A program made the translations under genes and the position numbers. DNA of 64,000 nt, from positions 62,001-126,000 of the forward strand of contig NZ_FQVJ01000003.1 of the NCBI RefSeq assembly GCF_900129125.1, written 5' to 3'. How positions within the stretch are numbered: the stretch's first letter is position 1; each line of letters begins with the position of its first letter. Below, piece by piece: positions 49,807-58,036 of the stretch. Source of the stretch: Acidocella aminolytica 101 = DSM 11237 (GTDB taxonomy: Bacteria > Pseudomonadota > Alphaproteobacteria > Acetobacterales > Acetobacteraceae). The notes beneath the pieces were generated by a model that saw only the letters and a list, made by a program, of their open reading frames with translations, did not search any database and had not been told where the DNA came from.

Positions 49807-50709
49807 TCAATTCAACCGTTCAAGAAAAGCAACAATATCGCCCCGCTGCGGCAAGGATGGCTGGGCACCGGGCTTCGTCGCCGTCAGCGCGCCGGCGGCG
49901 TTGCCAAAACGCACGGCCTGCTCGACAGTTTTCCCAGCCTCCAAGGCAGCAGCAAAGCCCCCCGCGAAAGCATCGCCACAAGCAGTGGTATCAACGGCTT
50001 CAACATGATGGGCCGGAATATGGCCGCAACCTGCTTGCTCAGCCCAGACAACACCATCAGAGCCTAGCGTAATAACCGCCGCCCGGCGCCCTTGTGCCAG
50101 CCGCTGTGCCGCCGCAGCCGGAGCGGGGAGTTCCGCTACGTCAAGAAGCATCGCAGCCTCGGTTTCATTCACCAACAATACATCGGTGGCAGCCAGCAAA
50201 GCTGCGCCTGAGGCAGTACTCAGTCCCGTCACAGGCGATGCGTTCAGCACCACGGTACCGCCTGCCGAACGAACTTTCGCGGCACCGTTCAGCACCGTCT
50301 CAATCGGTACTTCTAATTGCGCAAGCATTACAGTGCCGGGCCTGACTATTTCCGGTAACCCTTCAGGCTTGAGCGCATAATTTGCTCCCGGCACAACGAT
50401 GATACGATTTTCACCACTATCTTCAACGGTAATCAGCGCCACACCGCTAGGCGTTTCCGAAACCCCTAACGCACAAACATCCACTTGGTCGGCAAGCAGG
50501 GCAGCGCGCAGCGCTTCACCATAAGCATCACGCCCCAAGCAGCCGCAAAACTGTACGTAAGACCCAGCACGACGCGCAGCAACAGCTTGGTTGGCCCCCT
50601 TACCGCCAGGATAAAGCGCATAATCGAGCCCCATCACGGTCTCACCTGCTGCAGGGGCGCGTAGCGCCCGCACGACGATATCCATATTCGCGCTACCGAT
50701 GACTAGCAT
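49807..50709 (-). CDS. Ribokinase-like PfkB sugar kinase
   Basis: 300 residues with both PfkB signatures: the N-terminal GGKGANQAVAARRAGS and the C-terminal VDTTACGDAFAGGFAAAL. In the latter the usual GA-GD reads CGD, with the catalytic Asp retained. The length and start (MLVIGSANMDIVVRA) are those of ribokinase. It phosphorylates the sugar brought in by the adjacent CUT2 importer. The start at 50709 lies within the last 17 bp of the LacI gene; an earlier start at 50799 would overlap far more. Confidence 0.9.
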   Translation of the reverse strand: MLVIGSANMDIVVRALRAPAAGETVMGLDYALYPGGKGANQAVAARRAGSYVQFCGCLGRDAYGEALRAALLADQVDVCALGVSETPSGVALITVEDSGENRIIVVPGANYALKPEGLPEIVRPGTVMLAQLEVPIETVLNGAAKVRSAGGTVVLNASPVTGLSTASGAALLAATDVLLVNETEAAMLLDVAELPAPAAAAQRLAQGRRAAVITLGSDGVVWAEQAGCGHIPAHHVEAVDTTACGDAFAGGFAAALEAGKTVEQAVRFGNAAGALTATKPGAQPSLPQRGDIVAFLERLN

Positions 50710-51700
50710 CACGCGTACTCCCCATGATTGCTGTTGAGGCCCGCTCAACGAGGCTGACCTGCAGAAGATGATGCGCGGGCGGACGCTCTGGATCAGCAAT
50801 CCGCGAGGCCAGTGTGGTTACGGCGCATTCGCCCAGTGCGGTAACGGGCTGTCTGATTGTGGTTAATTGTGGTTCGACAAGGGATGCCCAGGGAATATCA
50901 TCATAGCCAACAAGCAAGACCTCACCAGGAACATCACGGCCCAACTCGCGCAATGTCCTGAGAGCGCCAATCGCCATCACATCACTGGCCGCAAAAACAG
51001 CGTCCAGTGCTGGGTCCGCAAGCAGTTTCGCGGCACGCTTTGGCAAGTCAAGCGTAAAAGGCGCTTCGCACTGCCACAGCAGGTTATCCACGTTTAATTC
51101 CGCCAGAAAACCATCGCGACGGCTACAGGCGCTCGCTGAATCCCCAGGGCCGGTAAGTAACCCAATCTTGCGACGGCCCAGCTTGCGCAATAATGCCGCA
51201 GCGGCTGCTCCGCCTGCGTGATGGTCGGCGCTGATGCTGTCAAAAGCCGCTAGTTGAGAACTCGGTCGGTCAAGCACCACCATCGGCACCGTGGGCCGGA
51301 CTGTTGTTTTGCTGGAGCCCGGAATCCAGATAATCCCGTCAACCCGCTCAGACAAAGCCATCATAGCTTCGCCTTCTGCCTTGGCATCGTCACCTGCGCT
51401 GGCGAGTATCAATGCATGACCCCACCGCCAGGCTGCTTCTGTTACCGCCTGAGCCAAGGCGGGGAAGAACGGGTTAGCAAGGTCCGGTAACAAAAGGCCA
51501 ACTGCATGATGCCGCCCGGTACGCAAAGCACGCGCCAAAGGGCTCCGTCGGTAATTTAGTTCCGAAATGGCCTGCTCAACGCGGGCACGAGTTTCCGCCG
51601 AAACGGGTTTTGTATCGTTAAGAACAAACGAAACCGTCGCGGTGGAGACGCCGGCACATTCCGCCACGTCACGTAGAGAGGGACCGGCGCGCCGCACCAT
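50693..51700 (-). CDS. LacI family transcriptional regulator
   Basis: 335 residues: N-terminal LacI helix-turn-helix (LRDVAECAGVSTATVSFVLN) with hinge helix (SPLARALRTGR), and a periplasmic-binding-like sensor domain with the LLLPDLANPFFPAL and VGYDDIPWASLVEPQLTTI segments. It lies inside the sugar operon between ATPase and kinase genes, so it is autoregulated if the operon promoter is its only one. The paired sites at 54470-54513 have the AATCGTTT core expected for this family. Confidence 0.92.
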   Translation of the reverse strand: MVRRAGPSLRDVAECAGVSTATVSFVLNDTKPVSAETRARVEQAISELNYRRSPLARALRTGRHHAVGLLLPDLANPFFPALAQAVTEAAWRWGHALILASAGDDAKAEGEAMMALSERVDGIIWIPGSSKTTVRPTVPMVVLDRPSSQLAAFDSISADHHAGGAAAAALLRKLGRRKIGLLTGPGDSASACSRRDGFLAELNVDNLLWQCEAPFTLDLPKRAAKLLADPALDAVFAASDVMAIGALRTLRELGRDVPGEVLLVGYDDIPWASLVEPQLTTIRQPVTALGECAVTTLASRIADPERPPAHHLLQVSLVERASTAIMGSTRDASHR

Positions 51701-51706
51701 GGCAGG

Positions 51707-52447
51707 CTAAACCGTGCCGCCGGCGATTGCGGCGACGATACGCGTGCGATCAACGTCCTTCGTCCGCCAATTTGCGATCGTCCGGCCGCCGCGCATAACC
51801 CAGATACTATCGGATATCCTCATCACCTGCTCAAGGTCGTGGCTAATGATGAGTTGGGCAATTCCCTCACCGCGCAGATTGCCGATCAGCGTTTCGACCG
51901 CGCCACGCTCCCGCAGCCCCAGCGCGGCGGTTGGCTCGTCCATGATAACCAGAGATGATCCCCAACTGGCCGCGCGGCCAATAGCAATGGATTGCCTCTG
52001 GCCACCGGAAAGCCGACGAACCTTCGCGCGTACTGGAGGCATGTTGACAAGCAACCTGCCAAGTCGCGTTTGCGTTTCATCAATCATTCGCCGCCTCTCC
52101 AACCAGCGGAACGGGCCAAATCCTCTGGTTAGTTCACGGTTGAGGTACATATTCTGCCAAACCGCCAAATCTTCGATCAAGGCGAGATCCTGATAAACGG
52201 TTTCAATACCCCGCGCCCGTGCATCCGTCGGCGAGGAAAAAGCAACGGCCTCGCCACGAAAAGAAATCGAGCCGGAGTCAGGAGCATGTACGCCGGTGAT
52301 ACAGCGGATCAGAGTTGACTTGCCCGCTCCGTTGTCACCAACCAGTGCCGTTACCTCTCCAGCCGGGCAAAGTAATTCCGCACCTCTTAATGCCTCAACA
52401 GCGCCAAAGCTTTTCCGTACGTCACGGATATCAAGAACTGGGGTCAT
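51707..52447 (-). CDS. CUT2 sugar ABC ATPase, single domain
   Basis: 246 residues with Walker A ALVGDNGAGKSTLIRCI, signature LSGGQRQSIAIGRA, Walker B LVIMDEPTAALG and H-loop LIISHDLEQVM. Unlike E. coli RbsA (about 500 residues, two fused cassettes), there is only one cassette, as in the FrcA-type fructose/ribose importers of rhizobia. It would act as a homodimer. It overlaps the permease gene by 4 bp and precedes the lacI start by 6 bp. Confidence 0.92.
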   Translation of the reverse strand: MTPVLDIRDVRKSFGAVEALRGAELLCPAGEVTALVGDNGAGKSTLIRCITGVHAPDSGSISFRGEAVAFSSPTDARARGIETVYQDLALIEDLAVWQNMYLNRELTRGFGPFRWLERRRMIDETQTRLGRLLVNMPPVRAKVRRLSGGQRQSIAIGRAASWGSSLVIMDEPTAALGLRERGAVETLIGNLRGEGIAQLIISHDLEQVMRISDSIWVMRGGRTIANWRTKDVDRTRIVAAIAGGTV

Positions 52448-53436
52448 CTCTGCAACCTGCTGAGAACTGCGGCGGCGATCACGACGATACCGACCGCGAT
52501 GGGCTGATAAAATTCTGAAACCTGCAAAAGCGTGAAACCGTTCAGCAGGGTCGTCAACACAAGCGCACCCGCAACGGTGCCCACAACCGCTGCCCGACCG
52601 CCAAAGAGTGAGCTGCCGCCCAGAACAACGGATGCAATCGACGTCAAAAGTTCAGACGTCTGCAAAGACGGATCAGACCCGCCGGTGCGCGCCACCAGCA
52701 AAACCGCCGCCAAGCCAACAAGCGCGCCATCGATAATATACACGGCAATCCGCATACGGCTCACCGGAATGCCCATATTGCGTGCTGCTTCCCTGTTACC
52801 GCCCGTAGCAAGCACATGCGTGCCGAACGCAGTATGCGTAAAGACAAGATGTGCCCCAGCGGCAATTAATAAGGCGATAAGATAAAAGTACCGAACCGGC
52901 CCGATTGACCCTAATGCCAACGCTTGCAGAAAATGACTATTGACGCTGAAGGACTGACCGTCGCTGACAATCAGCGCCACGCCATTCATGACGCCCAACA
53001 TGCCGAGTGTGGCGATAAAGTCGTTCACCTTGAGCTTGGCAATAACCAGCCCATTAACGGCCCCGACAAGTGTACCTGCCAATATCGCCGCGATGATCGA
53101 AACGCCCATGCCAAGCCCGCCATTATAGGCAAGCCCGAACACCACTGCCGCCCAAGGCAAATTCCCGGCGATGGACAGGTCGATACCGCCTGTGACGATG
53201 GCAAATTGCTGGGCCGTGGCCAGAACAAGCAAAATTGACGCGGAGACCAGTAGGTCACTAATATTCGCCCAGGTCAGAAAATACGGCGTCAACATGGAAA
53301 AGATCGCGCCAATGACGATCAGCCCGATCACCGCCGCATTGTCGCCCCAGAAGCCGGGATCGCGCAGCTTTGGCGCGATCCCGGTGGACTTGAGTGTTTC
53401 TGTTTTCACGATGCTCACGTAATTACGGCGCGCCAA
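52444..53436 (-). CDS. CUT2 sugar ABC permease (RbsC/FrcC-like)
   Basis: 330 residues with eight to ten hydrophobic helices and the family motif GGIDLSIAGNLPWAAVV, GTHVLATGGNREAARNMGIP and VVLGGSSLFGGRAAVVGTV. This is the branched-chain/ribose permease superfamily. It overlaps the ATPase gene by 4 bp and the binding-protein gene by 14 bp. Nothing unusual. Confidence 0.93.
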   Translation of the reverse strand: MARRNYVSIVKTETLKSTGIAPKLRDPGFWGDNAAVIGLIVIGAIFSMLTPYFLTWANISDLLVSASILLVLATAQQFAIVTGGIDLSIAGNLPWAAVVFGLAYNGGLGMGVSIIAAILAGTLVGAVNGLVIAKLKVNDFIATLGMLGVMNGVALIVSDGQSFSVNSHFLQALALGSIGPVRYFYLIALLIAAGAHLVFTHTAFGTHVLATGGNREAARNMGIPVSRMRIAVYIIDGALVGLAAVLLVARTGGSDPSLQTSELLTSIASVVLGGSSLFGGRAAVVGTVAGALVLTTLLNGFTLLQVSEFYQPIAVGIVVIAAAVLSRLQR

Positions 53437-54427
53437 ACGGATCGTTAAAGCTGAAGAAGGGGCGGGGGAAAGATTTAAGCGCTTGATCCGCGTTCTTGGG
53501 CGTAATCAGCTTGATCGGCGAGGTAATGTGAGCCGGAACAGGCTTGCCCTCGGTGAGTGCCACGCAAGCTTGCACCGCCATTTCGCCCTCGGCGTAAGGA
53601 TATTGCGAAACTGTTCCTGAAAGTTTGCCAGACTTCACGGCTTCCAGCGCTTCCTTAACGCCGTCGATCGATACGACCTTGATCTTGCCTTCCTTGCCTG
53701 CATTGGCAATTGCCTGTGCCGCGCCAAGGCCCATCTCGTCATTGGCGGCAAAAATGCCGGCAAGGTCAGAATGCACGCGGAGCATATCTTCTGTTTCAGT
53801 CAAAGCGCGGTTACGCTCATAATCGGCGGCTTCGGCCTGCACGACATCAAGCTTGCCCGCCGTGGTCTTGCGGAAGGCCGTTTCACGTAAAATGCCGTTA
53901 TGCTCGCCGGGAATTCCCTCCAGAATTGCCACATTGCCGGTGTTGTTTAGCAGGCCCAGCATATATTCAGCGGCAATCTGGCCGGCATTGTAATTATCTG
54001 ATCCAATGAAGCTGGTGATTTTGAGCCCGGCGGCATGAACGGCATCCTGATCCAACCCGGTATCAAGGTTGATAATTGGAATCCCTTTTTTAGAAATCGG
54101 AATCAGCGGCGTGATCACGTTTGTGCCATTCACGGGCACAACGCCGAAGCAGTTAAAAGGCTCGTTCGCCATGGTCGAGATTTTGGCGTTCTCGCCAACA
54201 GCGTCGGTTTCGCTTGATCCGGCCTGCACGCTCACCGGCACATTCAGCTTGTGCCCTTCTGCCACCGCACCATCGCGTAACGCACGCCAATAGGGGTTGT
54301 TAAAATCACGGACAACGATGGCGATGTGCGCTTTGGTGGTATCTGCATGGGATGGTGCAGCGGCGGCAAATGCGAGCACGCACGCCGAAGCGGCGCCCGC
54401 CAGAACCTGACGTATCGAAAGTCTCAT
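53423..54427 (-). CDS. CUT2 sugar-binding periplasmic protein
   Basis: 334 residues: signal peptide (IRQVLAGAASACVLAFAAAA, cleavage near ASHA), then a type I binding fold (HIAIVVRDFNNPYWRALRDG, PINLDTGLDQDAV, IFAANDEMGLGAAQAIANAG, KVVSIDGVKEALEAVKSG). It resembles RbsB/FrcB/XylF proteins; the Asn/Asp/Arg ligands typical of aldose binding can be seen (RDFNNPYW, GSDNYNAG). It is the first gene behind the LacI-type operators. Sugar identity is unresolved. Confidence 0.92.
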   Translation of the reverse strand: MRLSIRQVLAGAASACVLAFAAAAPSHADTTKAHIAIVVRDFNNPYWRALRDGAVAEGHKLNVPVSVQAGSSETDAVGENAKISTMANEPFNCFGVVPVNGTNVITPLIPISKKGIPIINLDTGLDQDAVHAAGLKITSFIGSDNYNAGQIAAEYMLGLLNNTGNVAILEGIPGEHNGILRETAFRKTTAGKLDVVQAEAADYERNRALTETEDMLRVHSDLAGIFAANDEMGLGAAQAIANAGKEGKIKVVSIDGVKEALEAVKSGKLSGTVSQYPYAEGEMAVQACVALTEGKPVPAHITSPIKLITPKNADQALKSFPRPFFSFNDPFGAP

Positions 54428-54469
54428 GTTTTTCCTCCCGCGGCATCATCTGCCACAGATTGTAGTTGT

Positions 54470-54513
54470 TTAATCGTTTAACCGACCGATTCTGCGTGCG
54501 GTTAAACGATTAA
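54470..54513 (-). promoter_or_regulatory. Paired LacI-type operators of the sugar operon
   Basis: TTAATCGTTTAACCG (54470-54484) is repeated inverted as CGGTTAAACGATTAA (54499-54513). Each copy is itself a near-palindrome around a central CG, as in LacI-family operators. The centres are 32 bp apart, about three helical turns, so two dimers would bind on one DNA face. They lie 43 bp upstream of the binding-protein start. The remaining gap to 54570 shows nothing more. Confidence 0.8.
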
Positions 54514-54569
54514 TATCTGCGCATGCACTTAGAGTCAAAGCCATAATGAGCTGCGGGCTTGAAAGGTGC

Positions 54570-55202
54570 TCACTTATCTTCCCATCTTGGAACTGGTGCG
54601 CGCCACCCCCGGTAAATGGCCATCAGCCTTAGAAAAATACAAAGCCCCGCCCCTGACAGCATAGGAAGCTGCGGCTCCAGGCCAATGACGTGGCCAACGG
54701 ATACGATGCCTCCAGCAGCGAGCGCGGCGATGGCGTAAAGATCAGCGCGCAGAACAAAGGGTATCTCGCGTGCCAGAACATCGCGGGCCATGCCGCCGCC
54801 AATGCCCGTCAACATGCCCAAAATAGCCGCCATTAGCGGATTGATCCCATATTCCAGCGCCTTTTGAGTACCGATAACAGAGAACAGGGCAAGGCCGATC
54901 ATATCGCACAGCAAAATCTGCTTTTGCAGCGATACGATCCGGGGATACCAAAAAAAGGTCAGCAGCCCGGCGCCGACTGAAAGCATGAAATAATGCGTAT
55001 TGGTTACGGCAGCAGGCGGAAGCGCGCCAATCAACACATCGCGCATCACGCCGCCTGTGACCGCCACAACAAAGGATAAAAACAGTATACCAAACAGGTC
55101 GAACTGCTTGCGCACGCCCAACAGCGCGCCGCTTAAGGCAAAAGCCAGTGTGCCCACCCAGTCCGATACTACAATCAAGTCCGCGGAGATATAATTATGC
55201 AT
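54570..55202 (-). CDS. TRIC-family (YadS/UPF0126) membrane channel protein
   Basis: 210 residues with seven hydrophobic segments arranged as two repeats, each with a glycine-rich motif: VVAVTGGVMRDVLIG and LTGIGGGMARDVLAREIP. These are signatures of trimeric intracellular cation channel proteins, which in bacteria conduct K+/Na+ across the inner membrane. The ATG at 55202 (MHNYISADL) has AAGGA very close upstream; a start at 55235 is also possible. The hydrophobic part begins at VSDWVGTLAFALSG, so either fits. It follows the PAS-Hint gene by about 40 bp on the same strand. Confidence 0.87.
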   Translation of the reverse strand: MHNYISADLIVVSDWVGTLAFALSGALLGVRKQFDLFGILFLSFVVAVTGGVMRDVLIGALPPAAVTNTHYFMLSVGAGLLTFFWYPRIVSLQKQILLCDMIGLALFSVIGTQKALEYGINPLMAAILGMLTGIGGGMARDVLAREIPFVLRADLYAIAALAAGGIVSVGHVIGLEPQLPMLSGAGLCIFLRLMAIYRGWRAPVPRWEDK

Positions 55203-55242
55203 GTCCTTATATAAAGGCGGGACAGCCACCTTCATTGTCAAT

Positions 55243-56394
55243 TTACTCGGCGGGTTTATAGCTCTGACGTCGAATTTGGGTTTCAAGCAGCTTCTGCGTC
55301 TTGCGCAACGCTGGCGAGCCCGGACCCGCCAGCGGGGCGCACCCATAGGCGTCAATGGTTTTAATAGCGTCCGGGCGCAATATAACCGGCTCTTCAACCG
55401 TACTGCCATTTGTAAAAGACGCTTTGCCGCCACACTCAAGGTAGCTTTCCACAGGCAGGTTTTCCGCCAGCAGAATATCGTGCTCCTCAAGGGCGATGTG
55501 GTGATAAGTAACCGAACGGCAGGTTGTGTCGCGCAAAACCGTTCTGCCATTTATCAACTGCCGTACTTCAATTAAATGATCAGCGGCGAACACGGCATGA
55601 TCTGGCGAGAGGCGCAGGTCGCGCTCTGGCAAGCTCGGTCCAAAGGCATCCGCGAGAATCAGAACTGGGCAGAGCTGTTCAGGCAATATGTTCGTATTGG
55701 TACCAAAGCGGCGCTTGCCAATCCATACGATATTTCGTTCAGACGGCCCGCCCTCCCTAACCGTGAGAACGGCATCGCCAACTTTCAGCTTCTCAACCGC
55801 AACAGGGCCACGCGGTGTAAGGATCTCGGTGCCCTGGGCAAAGCAGGGCATGGATTTCGCGCGGCGTTGCAAAACGGGCTTAGTCTCATCTACAGCATAG
55901 AGTTTACGCCGGGGCGTCGTGCTGTTTTTGCGTATAAGCCGGGTAATACAAGCTCGGTTACCGCCCCGCTGCGCCTTGACGCTGTGGGTATTGGTAATAT
56001 CCGTGGTCATTCCGGTCATACGCAGAGCTTTTCCGTCAGCGTCGCGACTAACAACCCTGCCGCGACTTAGGACCCTTATATATTTCCCGTTCTTGCACCG
56101 CAGCCTGTGCTCAACCTCATAATCCTGAGTTTTGCCATCAAAATGCGCCTGCATCGTGGCTTTGACATAGTCGAGATCGTCTGGATGAACCCGCTCATAC
56201 GCGACCTCGATCGTGTTAGACTGGGGCACATTTTCGTAGCCAAGCATACGGAACCAGCTGGCTGAGTACCGGATCTCCCCTGTTTGCACATTACGGTCCC
56301 ATACACCCGTACCGCTGGCTTCCACTGCGAGAGGCCAAATGTCCAAAAAATCGTCAGTATCAGGGGGCCAACCCACAAATATTCTCCTCGCCAT
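55243..56394 (-). CDS. PAS-Hint fusion protein
   Basis: 383 residues in one uninterrupted frame. A PAS domain of the PAS_3 type with its PAC motif occupies about 20-133: TGVWDRNVQTGEIRYSASWF, MLGYE, VHPDDLDYVKATM, EHRLRCKNGKYIRVLSRG and MTGMTTDIT. A basic 45-residue linker follows, then a Hint_2 module (183-320): C184 in MPCFAQGTEILTPRGPVAVE, LRLSPDHAVFAADHLIEV with H266, and YHHIALEEHDILLAENLPVE. There is no signal peptide, membrane helix or output domain such as GGDEF or kinase. Hint modules catalyse N-S acyl shift and cleavage before the Cys, which would free the PAS part. I know of no characterised protein of this build. Function unknown. Confidence 0.8.
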   Translation of the reverse strand: MARRIFVGWPPDTDDFLDIWPLAVEASGTGVWDRNVQTGEIRYSASWFRMLGYENVPQSNTIEVAYERVHPDDLDYVKATMQAHFDGKTQDYEVEHRLRCKNGKYIRVLSRGRVVSRDADGKALRMTGMTTDITNTHSVKAQRGGNRACITRLIRKNSTTPRRKLYAVDETKPVLQRRAKSMPCFAQGTEILTPRGPVAVEKLKVGDAVLTVREGGPSERNIVWIGKRRFGTNTNILPEQLCPVLILADAFGPSLPERDLRLSPDHAVFAADHLIEVRQLINGRTVLRDTTCRSVTYHHIALEEHDILLAENLPVESYLECGGKASFTNGSTVEEPVILRPDAIKTIDAYGCAPLAGPGSPALRKTQKLLETQIRRQSYKPAE

Positions 56395-56502
56395 AAGCGA
56401 ACATAACGCGTTACACTTATTTACCAGATTTGTTGATATATGACCTGACTTTTGTCAAAATCGTTTAATTTCAACGAACTGGTTGCTGATTGGCCAGGAT
56501 AC

Positions 56503-56532
56503 AATAGAAGGCGACTTAAGTCGCCCTCTATC
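56503..56532 (-). terminator. Hairpin downstream of the OmpA-like gene
   Basis: GGCGACTTAAGTCGCC (56510-56525) is a perfect 6-bp stem with a TTAA loop. On the minus strand it follows the OmpA-like stop by about 75 bp and is followed by TTCTATTGT, a weak T-rich tail. The surrounding 56395-56600 gap is AT-rich and also holds TAACGCGTTA (56404-56413) just upstream of the PAS-Hint start, a possible operator. Confidence 0.5.
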
Positions 56533-56600
56533 AAGACAGAATTTTAATCAAATATTCGCTACCACAATGCAGTACGCCATGGTGGCGCGGGATTTTAGCC

Positions 56601-57011
56601 TCATTCACCGCCAATTTGGATCAATACGCGCCGTGCTCCTTGTGCCGGTGTGCCAGGCGTCTCCGTCTTCGGATAGATCATTCCCTCAGCGTGGATATGT
56701 AGTCGGTCCTGAGCCACCCCGTCGGCGACGAGCTGGTCTGCCACAACTTGGGCGCGCGTTTCAGAAAGATACTTATTGGCTAGTTTGCTGCCAACACTGT
56801 CTGCCGCGCCAACCACCACCACCGGCGCGTTCGGCTGAGCACTTGCTGCCTTTGCGGCGGTAGCGATGGCGTTCAGCGCGGCCTGATCAAGGGCTGCAGA
56901 GAAGGGCTGGAAGAAAACCGGCGTCGCCGGGGGCAGCGGGCTGGGGGGTGCCCCCATGGAGGCGCACCCCCCAAGACCCACCAACATGCTGAAAGCCAAA
57001 AGTTTTTTCAT
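56601..57011 (-). CDS. OmpA-like lipoprotein
   Basis: 136 residues: lipoprotein signal with lipobox LGGC (C16), a short Pro-rich linker, and a compact OmpA C-terminal domain ([59 protein letters not shown]). The NxxLSxxRA pattern that binds peptidoglycan diaminopimelate is present as KYLSETRA. It probably anchors the outer membrane to the wall. It is short but complete. It is transcribed away from pyrB; start to start is 102 bp, so the shared gap holds both promoters. Confidence 0.87.
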   Translation of the reverse strand: MKKLLAFSMLVGLGGCASMGAPPSPLPPATPVFFQPFSAALDQAALNAIATAAKAASAQPNAPVVVVGAADSVGSKLANKYLSETRAQVVADQLVADGVAQDRLHIHAEGMIYPKTETPGTPAQGARRVLIQIGGE

Positions 57012-57112
57012 CTCGCCCCCGGATATTGCTTAGTGCATCTTGTAAACTGCGCCGCAAAAAATCAACTGCATCATTCCCCGAAACGCCGGATTATGGTGTA
57101 AGGCGGCTCGCC

Positions 57113-58036
57113 ATGGCGTCGATGAAACATTTGCTCGGAATCGAGGGGCTCAATCCGGCCTCTGTCACCAATCTGCTCGACCTAGCCGAGAGCTACGCGC
57201 TTCTCAACAGGTCTGGCAAAACCCAGCGCGACTCTCTGCGCGGGCGCACCCTCATCAACTTGTTTTTTGAGGACAGCACCCGTACCCGCACGAGCTTTGA
57301 GCTGGCCGGGCGACGGTTGGGAGCTGATGTAGTGAATATGTCCGTCGCCACTTCCTCCGTCACCAAGGGGGAAACCCTGCTGGACACTGCCGCCACGCTG
57401 AACGCGATGAATTGCGACCTCCTAGTGGTGCGCCACAAAAGCTCCGGCGCCCCAGCACTGCTAGCGCAAAAAGTCGGTGCCTCTGTCATTAACGCCGGCG
57501 ATGGCACGCATGAACACCCTACCCAAGCCTTGCTGGATGCCCTAACAATCCGCCGCAATAAAGGCCGTATTTCTGGCCTGACCGTGGCAATTTGCGGGGA
57601 TATCGCGCATTCCCGCGTCGCGCGCTCCAACATTCTCCTGCTCACCATGATGGGTAATTTCGTCCGCCTAATCGGCCCGCCGACCCTGCTGCCCGGCGCT
57701 ATCGCGGTGAATGGCGTCGAGATCTTTCACAACATGGAAGACGGGCTGAAAGGCGCGGACATCGTTATGATGCTGCGCCTGCAAAAAGAGCGTATGACCG
57801 GCGGCCTCGTCCCCTCCCCCCGTGAATTCTTCACCTATTACGGGCTGGACCGGAAGAAACTGGCCTGCGCGAAACCGGATGCGCTGGTCATGCATCCTGG
57901 GCCGATGAATCGGGGCGTTGAGATTGATAGTGAGGTGGCTGATGACGCCACCCGGTCCCTCATCAAGGAACAGGTAGAAATGGGGGTCGCCGTCCGCATG
58001 GCGGTGCTGGAAACCTGCGCGCGGAGCAACCAGTGA
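57113..58036 (+). CDS. pyrB: Aspartate carbamoyltransferase catalytic subunit
   Basis: Condenses carbamoyl phosphate and aspartate in pyrimidine synthesis. 307 residues with the carbamoyl-phosphate site [24 protein letters not shown] and [14 protein letters not shown], and the [11 protein letters not shown] aspartate-side motif. It is the PyrB type that works with a PyrC-like partner rather than PyrI. The ATG at 57113 is preceded by AAGGCGG at good spacing; a frame extension to 57026 is possible but unlikely. It overlaps the next gene by GTGA. Confidence 0.95.
   Translation: MASMKHLLGIEGLNPASVTNLLDLAESYALLNRSGKTQRDSLRGRTLINLFFEDSTRTRTSFELAGRRLGADVVNMSVATSSVTKGETLLDTAATLNAMNCDLLVVRHKSSGAPALLAQKVGASVINAGDGTHEHPTQALLDALTIRRNKGRISGLTVAICGDIAHSRVARSNILLLTMMGNFVRLIGPPTLLPGAIAVNGVEIFHNMEDGLKGADIVMMLRLQKERMTGGLVPSPREFFTYYGLDRKKLACAKPDALVMHPGPMNRGVEIDSEVADDATRSLIKEQVEMGVAVRMAVLETCARSNQ

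Noticed and set aside
54570-55550. Longer version of the TRIC-type channel starting at 55550
   Set aside because: The extension would overlap the PAS-Hint gene in another frame and adds an Arg/Cys-rich stretch unlike any TRIC N-terminus. The start at 55202 (or 55235) is sufficient.
56483-56863. 126-codon plus-strand frame over the OmpA-like gene
   Set aside because: It is antisense to a lipoprotein with a clear lipobox and OmpA domain, and has no support of its own.
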